A stretch of DNA of 64,000 bases from contig NZ_CP048405.1 of NCBI RefSeq assembly GCF_014084125.1, forward strand, positions 806,001 to 870,000, in the 5' to 3' direction. The position numbers and the translations under genes are program-made. This DNA is from Streptacidiphilus sp. PB12-B1b (GTDB taxonomy: Bacteria; Actinomycetota; Actinomycetes; Streptomycetales; Streptomycetaceae). The notes below the pieces were generated by a model, which made no database searches, was not told the DNA's origin, and saw nothing but the letters and a program-made list of their open reading frames with translations. Positions 42,229 through 50,044 of the stretch are shown here, piece by piece; within the stretch, counting starts at the first letter, position 1, and every line of letters starts with the position of its first letter.

Positions 42229-42367
42229 CAAGGCAGGGCAAAATTTCATGACAGAACGGATATGCCGGGCGCCCTGGAGTGCCCGGCATATCCGTTCTGT
42301 GGGCACATAAGCGCTGGTGGAAGCCGTGTGACACCAACTCCTGAAGAGCCCTGCTCGTTCTCCATCG
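42187..42367. repeat. Left direct repeat (attL-like), 181 bp
   Basis: Matches 55671-55851 without gaps at a constant offset of 13484; the first 45 bp are identical, and about 17 mismatches lie in the rest. It covers the anticodon loop to the 3' end of the tRNA, the terminator hairpin and about 65 bp beyond. Confidence 0.9.
42251..42300 (+). terminator. Terminator hairpin of the tRNA-Arg gene
   Basis: Perfect 20-bp stem (42251-42270 with 42281-42300) and 10-nt loop, 23 bp after the tRNA. The copy at 55735-55784 keeps full pairing with a compensating base-pair change. Confidence 0.85.
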
Positions 42368-42401
42368 TTGCAGGCTGGACCTGCCTCTGCCGTTGATGCG
42401 T

Positions 42402-43239
42402 GTAACCGCAGGTCAAGGGTGCCATTCGGCGGCCCTGGGCCACCAGCTCAATCTCGATGCGCGCGACAGTTCCGGCCTGTCCCTGATGAGCGTGCACCCC
42501 GAGACTGAGACCCAGCCGCAGGACGCTGTGGTCTGGATCCGGGAGGGGGCAGTCCAGAAGCTGTTCCAGAAGATCGAACAGTCCACCGAGGACACCCGTG
42601 GCGGCAACCCGAAAAACAATGCCCTGGTCGCCAACATCGAACAGATTGAACGGGCGACCATCCGGAGCCTCTGGCTGGAGGAAGCCCGAGTACTGCGCAC
42701 GAACGCCTGCCTCGGAGATTCGCAAATCCAACTTCACCGAGGACCTGCACAGCAGCGAAGCACGTGACCTGCACTCCGACCTCGTCCACGACCTGGCAGC
42801 CAGGGTGTCCCCCGCCGCCCCGGACGCTCCCGCAGTCGCCCTCCTGGACACGGGCATCGACGAGGGGCACCCGCTGCTGCGGGCGTGCATCATCGGAGCC
42901 CACACGTTCATCCACGGCGAGGGCGTATACGACAATGCCGGCCACGGCACTCAGATGGCGGGCTTGGTGATCTTTGGCGACACCCTTGACGGGGCCCTCG
43001 GTTCCCGTGCCACCGTGAGGCTCGACCACCACGTGGAGTCTGTGAAGATCCTCTCCCGCGGCCGGGACCAGCGCAGGCCCTATGGCGAGGTCACCACGGT
43101 CGCCGTCAGCACAGCTGAGACGGCCGAAACGGAGAGCAACCGTCAGCGTGTCTTCGCGATGGCGTCACCATTGGTGCGCGCGGCGATGCCGGAGGGCGTC
43201 GAGAGTCGGGAAGGCACCCCAGGTCCGTCGGCGGCATGA
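42402..43239 (+). pseudogene. Remnant of a large S8 (subtilase) family peptidase
   Basis: Two overlapping frames together resemble a large island-type S8 peptidase. Up to about 42760, the first frame encodes the N-terminal domain (DAVVWIREGAVQKLFQKIEQ, then VANIEQIERATIRSLWLEEA). From about 42700 to 43239 the next frame encodes the start of the subtilase domain: the catalytic Asp in VALLDTGIDEGHPLL, the catalytic His in NAGHGTQMAGL, and the following VESVKILSRG and RVFAMASPL. The linker between the parts is too short, and the region with the catalytic Ser is missing. The gene therefore carries a frameshift, an internal deletion and a 3' truncation, and cannot give an active protease. Family recognition is from motif order. 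Confidence 0.75.
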
Positions 43240-43514
43240 GGGGATCGTTCAGGAAGCCTGCAACCCGGAAGCGCGCTGATCCACTTCGCACGTGTGGGTA
43301 TCTGGTCTGCGGCCAGCCGTGCTGTTCCAGGGCAGGACGAGACCCGGTCCCCTGAGCTGTCGCAGGGCGATCACCTCCGACCCCGACTGCCGCGAGCGCC
43401 TCACCTCCGTCCGCAGCGTGCTCCACGCGGCCGGTCCTGGGCAGGCAGTTCGAGCACTCGCATTTACCTGGCAGGGAATTGGTTCGACATCAGCGGCGCC
43501 GCAAACTTGCACCC

Positions 43515-44084
43515 ATGACCGATTTCCAGATCCACACCGTTCACTCCGCCCCCCAGGAAGCGCAGCAGGCGCTGGCGGTCCTCAATGACGCGTTCGGGTT
43601 CGTGCCCAACGGCGCCGGTTTGATGGCCAACTCCCCGACGCTGCTGAACACCTTCCTCTCGGCGTTCGGCCACTTCCGCGGCAACGGCACGTTCAGTCCG
43701 GCCGAGCGGCAGGTACTGCTGCTGTCCAATGCGGTCGCCAACACCTGCGCCTGGGCCGTGGCCTTCCACTCGCTGGAAGCCCTGGCGGACGGGGTCGATC
43801 CCGACACCGTCCAGGCCCTGCGCCGCGGGGACCTGCCCGCCGACCCGCGCACAGCCGCTCTCTCCAGCCTCACCAGGGCCCTCATCGCCAGTCGCGGCCA
43901 CCTCCACCACACACAGGTGGCAGCATTCCTCGCGGCCGGGTTCACCCAGTCCCAGTTGTTCGAGGTGGTGACCGGTGCGGCGATCTCGACGATGACCAAC
44001 TACGCTGCGAATCTCGCCCAGCCCCCGCTGGAAGGACCGGTGCAGGCGCACGCCTGGACCAGGGCACACTTGAGCGATGTCTGA
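43515..44084 (+). CDS. AhpD/carboxymuconolactone decarboxylase-like protein
   Basis: 189-residue all-helical protein of the AhpD-like superfamily, with NDAFGFVPNGAGLMANSPTLL, the LLLSNAVANTCAWAVAFHS helix (about residues 75-95) and VTGAAISTMTNYAANLA near the end. AhpD peroxidases carry CxxC before the His; here only the first Cys is kept (CAWA), so a classical thiol peroxidase activity is doubtful. ATG at 43515 is chosen at the start of the family homology. Its end overlaps the regulator gene at 44077 by 8 bp, indicating one transcript and probably joint function. Confidence 0.85.
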   Translation: MTDFQIHTVHSAPQEAQQALAVLNDAFGFVPNGAGLMANSPTLLNTFLSAFGHFRGNGTFSPAERQVLLLSNAVANTCAWAVAFHSLEALADGVDPDTVQALRRGDLPADPRTAALSSLTRALIASRGHLHHTQVAAFLAAGFTQSQLFEVVTGAAISTMTNYAANLAQPPLEGPVQAHAWTRAHLSDV

Positions 44085-44913
44085 CATAGGCCCCCTGCTC
44101 AAGCACTGGCGCAACGCCCGGCGACTGAGCCAGCTGACGCTGGCCGCCCAGGCATCGGTCTCCATCCGGCACCTGTGCTTCCTGGAGACCGGCCGGGCCC
44201 GTCCAAGCCGCGCCATGGTCCTCAGACTCGCCGAAGTCCTCGATGTACCGCTGCGCGAACGCAACACCCTGCTGCTCAGCGCAGGATTCTCCCCCCAGTA
44301 CCAGGAGTCCCCGCTGGACGCGCCCGCACTGAGCGCGGCGCGCGGCGCCCTTGATGCGATCCTGGCGCAGCAGGAACCCTTCCCCGCCCTGGTGATGGAC
44401 AGAAGCTGGGACATCCAGCACACCAACGCCGCCGCCCGCAGGTTCTTCGCCTACCTCAACGACGAGCAGGAAGCCACCCCGCTCGGGCCACCGAATGTGC
44501 TGCGCCGCATGTTCCACCCCGACGGAATCCGCCGGCATATCTCCAACTGGCACGAAGTCGCCGAGGCCCTGATCCGACGTGTCCGCAAGGAAGCACTCGG
44601 CGGTGTCACCGACGAACGCGCCCAGCGCATCCTCGACGAGGTGCTGGACTACCCCGGAGTACCCCAGGAACTGCGAACCCTGGACCCTGCCACCCCGCAG
44701 CTGCCGATCGTGCCCGTCCACTACGTCCGCGCCGGTCGCCGGTTCGACTACTTCTCCACCGTCACCACCCTGGGCACACCACAGGACGTGACCCTCCAGG
44801 AACTGCGCATCGAATGCTTCTTCCCCATGAACGACCAGACCCGGACACAAGCCCGCCACCTGGCCGAGTCAGGAGCGTGTCCCAGTAACGGGCAACCGGC
44901 CTGCGTTTCGTGA
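44077..44913 (+). CDS. XRE regulator with MmyB-like ligand-binding domain
   Basis: 278 residues. N-terminal helix-turn-helix (LKHWRNARRLSQLTLAAQA, then SIRHLCFLETGRARPS, residues about 8-45), then an MmyB-like PAS-type domain with FPALVMDRSWDIQHTNAAAR, LLRRMFHPDGIRRHISNW-like text (here VLRRMFHPDG) and VHYVRAGRRFDYFSTVTTLGTPQD. The last 13 or so residues (from about ESGACPSN) look unlike the family, as if the original 3' end was replaced by foreign DNA. It probably regulates the overlapping AhpD-like gene, an arrangement in which MmyB-type regulators are often found with small oxidoreductases. Confidence 0.88.
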   Translation: MSDIGPLLKHWRNARRLSQLTLAAQASVSIRHLCFLETGRARPSRAMVLRLAEVLDVPLRERNTLLLSAGFSPQYQESPLDAPALSAARGALDAILAQQEPFPALVMDRSWDIQHTNAAARRFFAYLNDEQEATPLGPPNVLRRMFHPDGIRRHISNWHEVAEALIRRVRKEALGGVTDERAQRILDEVLDYPGVPQELRTLDPATPQLPIVPVHYVRAGRRFDYFSTVTTLGTPQDVTLQELRIECFFPMNDQTRTQARHLAESGACPSNGQPACVS

Positions 44914-45127
44914 TCTTTCGTGCGGGATGACAGCGGTATGCGTGGTGGGGATGGGCTGTTCGAGGTCGAGCCGGTCGAGCAGAAGCAGTCTCAGGGTCGT
45001 CCGGCGGCGCCCGTTCGTCGCCGACCCTCGGCAGGAGTGCGGCCGAAACGTCGAGGGCCCGGTCCGGTACCCGCTCTCGTATTCATCCGGGAACAGCGAA
45101 GGTGCGTTGACGGCATAAGCTGGGTGG

Positions 45128-45694
45128 ATGGCGCGACGTGTACCCGGCATCCGACTGCGGATGGAAGAGACTGCGTTGCAGCTGTACGAGGCCCAAGGCC
45201 TGGCGAACACGACCGCGGCCGAGATCGCCTCCGCAGCGGGCGTGACGGAACGCACGTTCTTCCGTCATTTCCGCGACAAGCTCGAAGCCGCTTTCGGGGA
45301 CGAAACCCGCCTGCGGGACACCGCTGCGGCTGCGGTGGCGTCCGCTCCGGCTGGGATGTCCGCGCTTCCCGCCGCGGAGCATGCCCTGTCGGTCATTGCC
45401 GGTGACTTCGACTGCCGCCGTGACAGCATTCTGCGCCGGGCCCGGGTGGTGGAAGCGAATCCGGAACTGCGCGAGCGGGAGATGAGCCGGGCCGCAGAGT
45501 GGGCCACCGTGATGGCCCGAGGGCTGGTCGCCCGGGGTGTCGACGAGCATCGTGCGGCGATGGTGGCGGGGGTTGCACTCGCCTTGTTCCGCACCGCGTA
45601 CGAACGCTGGGCCCAGGACGGCACCGCCGACCTGACGACCGAGCTGCAAGAGGTCTTCGCGGACTTCCGCGCTGAGGCCGCCGCGTTGGTGTAG
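45128..45694 (+). CDS. TetR-family regulator
   Basis: 188 residues. The TetR helix-turn-helix spans about residues 8-55: MEETALQLYEAQGLANTTAA, EIASAAGVTERTFFRHFRDK. A helical ligand-binding domain follows (SALPAAEHALSVIAGDF onward), with MVAGVALALFRTAYERWAQD in the dimer-interface region. The start ATG at 45128 is the first in the frame and fits the family. Two inverted-repeat sites lie 145-210 bp downstream, before the NmrA-like gene, so this regulator probably represses that gene. Confidence 0.92.
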   Translation: MARRVPGIRLRMEETALQLYEAQGLANTTAAEIASAAGVTERTFFRHFRDKLEAAFGDETRLRDTAAAAVASAPAGMSALPAAEHALSVIAGDFDCRRDSILRRARVVEANPELREREMSRAAEWATVMARGLVARGVDEHRAAMVAGVALALFRTAYERWAQDGTADLTTELQEVFADFRAEAAALV

Positions 45695-45837
45695 GCGCCG
45701 GGGTTCCGGCGGGTCCCGGCCGCCTTGCCCACAGGCGCCCGGAAGGAAGAAGCGTGCGCATCGGGCGGGCGCGTGGCGGCACCGGCCGTCAGCCCGCTGA
45801 GGTCCGGCCGCGAGTCCGCGACCGGGAGCCCGTCAGC

Positions 45838-45905
45838 GTCAGTTACTGACACAGCAAGGCTCGCGGCAATGTATGCTGCATACTGTGTCAGTTACTGACA
45901 CAGTA
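45838..45905. promoter_or_regulatory. Double operator upstream of the NmrA-like gene
   Basis: A palindrome TACTGTGTCAG-TTA-CTGACACAGTA at 45881-45905 (12-bp arms around one central base) and a second copy of its core, GTCAGTTACTGAC, at 45838-45850. The two centres are about 49 bp apart. Both lie between a TetR gene and the NmrA-like gene and probably bind that TetR protein. The rest of the 336-bp interval 45695-46030 shows no gene. Confidence 0.65.
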
Positions 45906-46030
45906 TGCGCGTCCGGGGCCGCTGGGCCAGGTGGAGTTCCTGCCGGCTCCGGTCACCCCGCACGCCGGTCATGCGTACGGCCACCAGGCGAGAGCGCCGG
46001 GCCCACGCCCGGTGGGACAAGGACGTAGAG

Positions 46031-46681
46031 ATGCAGATCGCACTTATTGGCAGCACCGGTGGCATGGGGACCTTCATCCTTGAGGAACTGGCCTCCCGTG
46101 GGCACGACATCAGGGCCGTCGTGCGCAGGCCCGGAGCCGTTGCAACAGCCGGGCATCTCACATCGGTGCAGGCCGATGTGTACGACACGGCCGCACTGAG
46201 CGAAGCACTGAGGGGCGTCGATGCTGTCGTCAGCGCCTTCAACCCGGGATGGCACGAGCCGGGTCTGTACGAGAAGTACCTCCTGGGGGCGCGGAGCATC
46301 CAGGGCGCCACCGCGGCGGCCGGGGTGGAAAGACTGCTGGTCATCGGAGGCGCCAGCAGCCTGTACAGCGAGGACGGCATACAGATGATCGAGTCGTTCA
46401 CGCCGCCGGAGCCGTACGGCAGCGGGGTGCGCGCGGCACGTGACTACCACCAGGAGATCCTGACCGAGACGGGGTTGGACTGGGTGTTCTTGAGCCCTCC
46501 GATGGACTGCGGACCGATGGGTCCGGACGGCAGGACGGGGGTTTTCCGCACCGGCACCGAGCATCCGGTGGTCGACAAGAACGGCAAGAGCTCACTGTCC
46601 CGTCAGGATCTCGCGGTCGCGGTCGTGAACGAGATCGAGCGACCGGCCCACCACCGTCAGCGGTTCACCGTGGGCTACTGA
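46031..46681 (+). CDS. NmrA-like NAD(P)-binding protein
   Basis: 216 residues with a Rossmann start MQIALIGSTGGMGTFILEEL (GxxGxxG), VVRRPGAVATAGHLTSVQAD, ALRGVDAVVSAFNP and GLDWVFLSPPMDCG, as in the atypical SDR group that includes NmrA and NADH-flavin reductase-like proteins. The ATG at 46031 is used because AAGGA lies 8 bp upstream and the Rossmann strand begins at once; 42 further in-frame codons run through the operator region. Expected to be controlled by the TetR encoded upstream. Substrate unknown. Confidence 0.87.
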   Translation: MQIALIGSTGGMGTFILEELASRGHDIRAVVRRPGAVATAGHLTSVQADVYDTAALSEALRGVDAVVSAFNPGWHEPGLYEKYLLGARSIQGATAAAGVERLLVIGGASSLYSEDGIQMIESFTPPEPYGSGVRAARDYHQEILTETGLDWVFLSPPMDCGPMGPDGRTGVFRTGTEHPVVDKNGKSSLSRQDLAVAVVNEIERPAHHRQRFTVGY

Positions 46682-46797
46682 CCGTTCCGGCCACGCCGCT
46701 CGCCTGCCCCCGCACCGACGAACCGCACCTGCCCCGAGGGGGCAAGCGATGCGGACAACGCACCCCTTCCCCCTGAGCGCGACTCGAAGGAATTCCC

Positions 46798-47964
46798 ATG
46801 CGCATCCTGTTCTCCGGGCCGCCCGACTTCGGCCATACGCTGCCCCTGCTTCCCTTGGCGCAAGCAGCCCGGCACGCCGGTCATGACGTTACGATCCTCA
46901 CGCACACCAGCATGAGCCAGATGGTCAGCCCGCTCCGGGTGCTGACCACCGAGCCGCCCTTCGGCGCCCTGCGGGCCGAGACCGTCCGCCGGCTCATGGG
47001 CCCAGCGGCGGCCGGGACGGCGCCGCCCATGCGCAATGTGAACACCGGGCTCACCCCGGCCATGCTGGCCGAGCTCTTCGTTCGCGTCCGCGTGGATCTC
47101 AGTGGTGACGAAGCGCTTGCGCGCGGTCGGGACTTCGGCCCGGATCTGGTCGTGGCGGACGAGTTGGACGCCCTGGGGCCACTGATCGCCGCGGACCTCA
47201 AGGTGCCGTGGGCGACCCACTCCTTCGGGCTCGCGCCGGGCCTGCCCTTCTTGGAGAGCAGAGACGAGGCGATCACCGAGCGCTTGGCCGCACGAGGCCT
47301 CGTGCCCACCCCCCGCCTGGCATACCTCGACATGTGGCCCGACCTTCTCCAGCCGGACGACTGGACCCCGTCCACGGACCGAATCACCATCCAGCACCGG
47401 CCTTTTCACCAGGACGGCGTCCCCTGGTCGGTGCCTGGCTTCCCGGGCCGTGAGGGCCTGCCCCTGGTGCTGGTCACCCTCGGCACGACAGCGAACGATC
47501 CGGACGTACTCAGAGCCATCGTCGATTCCCTGGCCACCGCGGACGTCAACGTGGTCGCCACACTCGGTACTCAGGACAAGGCCGACGCCTTCGAGACGGA
47601 TCGCACACGGGTCTGCGTGGTGGGCTTCGTTCCGCTCGCGCAATTGCTGGAAGGCGTGAGCCTGGTCGTATCCGCAGCCGGGGCCGGCACGCTGCTGTCC
47701 CCACTGAGCAGGGGCCTACCGGCGGTACTGCTGCCAGCCGTCGCCGAACAACCGCTCAACGCCGAGCGCGCTGCAGCCGCTGGCGCCGCCGCCGTTGTGA
47801 CGAAGCCGGAAGAGATCGGCGAGGCCGTCCGGCGAGTACTGGCCGACACCTCCTACCTCTCGGCCGCCCGGAAGGCCGCCGAGCAGATCAGGCACATGAA
47901 CGCCCCGCAACAGGCGCTGGACCTGCTCCTGGAACGATGGAACCGAGGGAAGACCGGGGGCTAG
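46798..47964 (+). CDS. GT1-type glycosyltransferase with altered donor motif
   Basis: 388 residues, macrolide/natural-product glycosyltransferase type (GT-B fold). The N-terminal acceptor domain has SGPPDFGHTLPLLPLAQAAR with the usual catalytic His; the C-terminal donor domain has VLVTLGTTANDPDVL and VPLAQLLEGVSLVVSAAGAG. In functional GT1 enzymes the last motif reads HGGxGT, whose His contacts the sugar nucleotide. Here it is SAAGAGT: the His and one Gly are both Ala, while the paralogue at 50045 keeps THGGAGT. Either activity is lost or donor use differs. ATG has AAGGAATTCCC before it. Lies 116 bp after the NmrA-like gene, perhaps in one operon. Confidence 0.88.
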   Translation: MRILFSGPPDFGHTLPLLPLAQAARHAGHDVTILTHTSMSQMVSPLRVLTTEPPFGALRAETVRRLMGPAAAGTAPPMRNVNTGLTPAMLAELFVRVRVDLSGDEALARGRDFGPDLVVADELDALGPLIAADLKVPWATHSFGLAPGLPFLESRDEAITERLAARGLVPTPRLAYLDMWPDLLQPDDWTPSTDRITIQHRPFHQDGVPWSVPGFPGREGLPLVLVTLGTTANDPDVLRAIVDSLATADVNVVATLGTQDKADAFETDRTRVCVVGFVPLAQLLEGVSLVVSAAGAGTLLSPLSRGLPAVLLPAVAEQPLNAERAAAAGAAAVVTKPEEIGEAVRRVLADTSYLSAARKAAEQIRHMNAPQQALDLLLERWNRGKTGG

Positions 47965-48174
47965 CCAGTAGGGCTTGGTCGGGTTCGCATGGCTGTGGGT
48001 ATGTCGCGGTGGCAGGTGGGGCAGGCGCCGGCCCAGGTTGCGAGGAGCAACTGCAGCTCGCGGATGATCTGGTAGAGGCTCAGGTCGGCGTGGCGGCTCT
48101 TGGGGCGGTGGCCGGCCTTCGCAGGGTGCAGAGGGCGTGGGCGAGGGAGGCCGCTTGTCGATCGCTTCCCCAGA

Positions 48175-48353
48175 TCGCGGCGCAGAGCGTCGAGTTGCGC
48201 ATCCCAGCAGGTCAGGTCGAGCCCGGCGGAGTGGAGCAGCACGACCGGCGTCCCCCCTCTCGGTCCGGTGCGGATGGCCTTGACAGCGGTGGCGTTGGTC
48301 GCGGTGGTGGAGAGCATGCATCCCGCGTCTGTCAGCGCAGCCATCATGTCCAA
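48175..48353 (-). pseudogene. 5' fragment of an alpha/beta hydrolase gene (inverted partial duplicate)
   Basis: The minus-strand frame begins like the intact hydrolase at 51444 (MMAALTDAGCM, then GGTPVVLLHSAGLDLT) and follows it to DALRRD. At 48174 homology stops abruptly and the frame runs on into unrelated sequence to 47961 (ending CPTCHRDIPTAMRTRP). The catalytic Ser, Asp and His are therefore missing. It is a broken copy made when the promoter region was duplicated in inverted orientation. Confidence 0.85.
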
Positions 48354-48413
48354 CGATGAGTAATGATGGGATTGATCACCGTAGATGATAAAATCCGGCC
48401 GTGGACCTTCGCC
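48175..48413. repeat. Inverted repeat arm A
   Basis: About 240 bp reverse-complementary to 51383-51628 with a few small differences, covering the hydrolase 5' end, the shared promoter region and the first codons of the LysR gene. Confidence 0.9.
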
Positions 48414-49312
48414 AACTCGAATCCTTCGTCGCCGTGGGCGAGACCGGCAGTTTCACCCGGGCCGCTCAGCGGTTGCATCTCGTCCAGTCCGGGCTCTCCA
48501 CCTCGATCCGGGCCCTGGAGCGGGAGTTGGGCGTCGAACTGTTCACCCGGACCACCCGCCGGGTCGATCTGACCGACGCCGGACGGATGCTGCTGGCCGA
48601 CGCACGGCACATCCTGGAAAGCGTCGAGCAGGCCCGGGGCGCGGTGCAGGGCGCGGCTGGCGGGATGCGCGGCACGGTGCGGTTCGGCATCATGCACTCG
48701 CTGACCGCCCCGGAACTCCTGGACGCCCTGGCCGTCTTCCACCGCGAGCGGCCGCAGGTCCGGCTCCTACCGCGCACCCACGCCGCCGGGTCGGCGGGGC
48801 TGGTGCAGGGGGTTCTGGACAACGAACTCGACTTCGCTGTCGCCGCGTCGGCAGCCGAACCGGCCCTCGGCCAGGTCGAGTTCGTCCCGCTGCGCTCCGA
48901 GCGGATGATCCTGGTGTGCCCGCAGGACCACCAGCTCGCCGCACGCAAGCAGGTCCGGCTCGCGGAGCTGACCGACGAGCCGTTCGTGGACGTGCCCGCC
49001 GGGTGGGGCAGCCGCGCCAGTGCCGACCGGCTGTTCGCCTCGCTCGGCCTGGCGCGCCGGGTCGAGATCGAGGTGGGCGACGTCGCCACCGTCGTGGACC
49101 TGGTCCGCGCGGGCCTGGGCATCGCGCTGATCGCGCCGTCCTCCGCGCCGTCGCCGATCGGAATCCCGGTGCTCAGGCCGCTGCCCGCGCCGAACTTCGA
49201 CGTCAGCCTGGTCCTGCCGACGACCCGGAAGCTCGGCCCCGCCGCCCGCGACCTGGCGACCGCCGTACTGGCACGCGTCAGCAGCCGCCCGGGCGCCGAC
49301 GCGGTGAGGTAG
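48401..49312 (+). CDS. LysR-family transcription regulator
   Basis: 303 residues: winged helix-turn-helix at residues 1-60 (MDLRQLESFVAVGETGSFTR, LHLVQSGLSTSIRALERELG), linker helix, and the periplasmic-binding-like co-inducer domain (RFGIMHSLTAPELLDAL, VQGVLDNELDFAVAAS, VDLVRAGLGIALIAPS). The GTG at 48401 fits the family start. It is divergent from the truncated hydrolase copy at 48353, and the shared region is also found in inverted form before the intact hydrolase at 51450. This implies that the original arrangement was a divergent LysR/hydrolase pair and that the hydrolase operon is its target. Confidence 0.93.
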   Translation: MDLRQLESFVAVGETGSFTRAAQRLHLVQSGLSTSIRALERELGVELFTRTTRRVDLTDAGRMLLADARHILESVEQARGAVQGAAGGMRGTVRFGIMHSLTAPELLDALAVFHRERPQVRLLPRTHAAGSAGLVQGVLDNELDFAVAASAAEPALGQVEFVPLRSERMILVCPQDHQLAARKQVRLAELTDEPFVDVPAGWGSRASADRLFASLGLARRVEIEVGDVATVVDLVRAGLGIALIAPSSAPSPIGIPVLRPLPAPNFDVSLVLPTTRKLGPAARDLATAVLARVSSRPGADAVR

Positions 49313-49329
49313 GCGGCAAGCCGCCGGGT

Positions 49330-50013
49330 TCAGCGGGGTGGCTTGGTCGCGGCGTGTTCCGGGGTCAGTAGTGCCGCCCCGGCGCACTCGGCCAGCCAGC
49401 TCTGCGCGTCCTCGTAGGACCAGCCGTTGTCCTCCACCAGTTGGCGCCACGAGTGCAGGCCGAAGAAGTACCAGAGCATGTCGGTGGCCCGCTCGACGCC
49501 GAGGCCGCCGCGCAGGGCGGACAGGTCGTCGAGCCTGCCGGCCACCGCGCCCAATGCCTGCCGGTAGGCGGTGACGGCCTCCCGCATTGCCTCGGCGATC
49601 TCCGGCACGGTGTTGGCCGTGGAGAGCATCAGCGCGACCATCTCCCGGCTCGCCTCGTTGCTGTACCGGGTACCGGCTGCGGTCAGCCGGATGACCTCGC
49701 GCGGATCGTCGGCCGAGGCCACCGCCGTGAGAGTCTCCGTGGTCCGGGGCTCGTTGACGCCTCTCTCGATGAGGGCGCGCAACAAGGTCGGCTTGCCGCC
49801 CACGCTGGTGTAGACGGTGGCCACGGCCACCCGGGCCTTGGCGGCGACTTCGTTCACCGTGGTCGCCGTGTACCCGCGGCTGGAGAACAACTCGGAGGCC
49901 GCGGCCAGGATCGCCTCCCGGGTGTAGGCGGCGCTGTCCTGTCGGCGGCTGGCTCGATGCTGGATCGATGCTGTCACGACTTCATCATACCGACTTCTTC
50001 TCATCAGAATCAT
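49330..50013 (-). CDS. TetR-family regulator divergent from a glycosyltransferase
   Basis: Up to 227 residues. DNA-binding domain: YTREAILAAASELFSSRGYT, TVNEVAAKARVAVATVYTSV; then a helical ligand domain with SREMVALMLSTANTVPEIAEAM. The start is uncertain: ATG at 50013 would place the first codons inside the operator-like repeat, ATG at 50004 is also inside it, and GTG at 49977 would give 215 residues and leave the operator free. The divergent start of the glycosyltransferase is at 50045, so one repressor site between them can serve both genes. Convergent with LysR, 17 bp apart. Confidence 0.9.
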   Translation of the reverse strand: MILMRRSRYDEVVTASIQHRASRRQDSAAYTREAILAAASELFSSRGYTATTVNEVAAKARVAVATVYTSVGGKPTLLRALIERGVNEPRTTETLTAVASADDPREVIRLTAAGTRYSNEASREMVALMLSTANTVPEIAEAMREAVTAYRQALGAVAGRLDDLSALRGGLGVERATDMLWYFFGLHSWRQLVEDNGWSYEDAQSWLAECAGAALLTPEHAATKPPR

Positions 50014-50040
50014 ATTCTATCGAGTAGATGCTATTCTGAT
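50003..50040. promoter_or_regulatory. Operator-like inverted repeat between TetR and glycosyltransferase genes
   Basis: ATCAGAAT (50003-50010) and ATTCTGAT (50033-50040) are exact inverted half-sites 22 bp apart in a markedly AT-rich segment that also repeats TATTCTAT/CTATTCTGAT words. It ends 4 bp before the glycosyltransferase ATG, consistent with repression by the divergent TetR. Confidence 0.55.
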
Positions 50041-50044
50041 AGGC

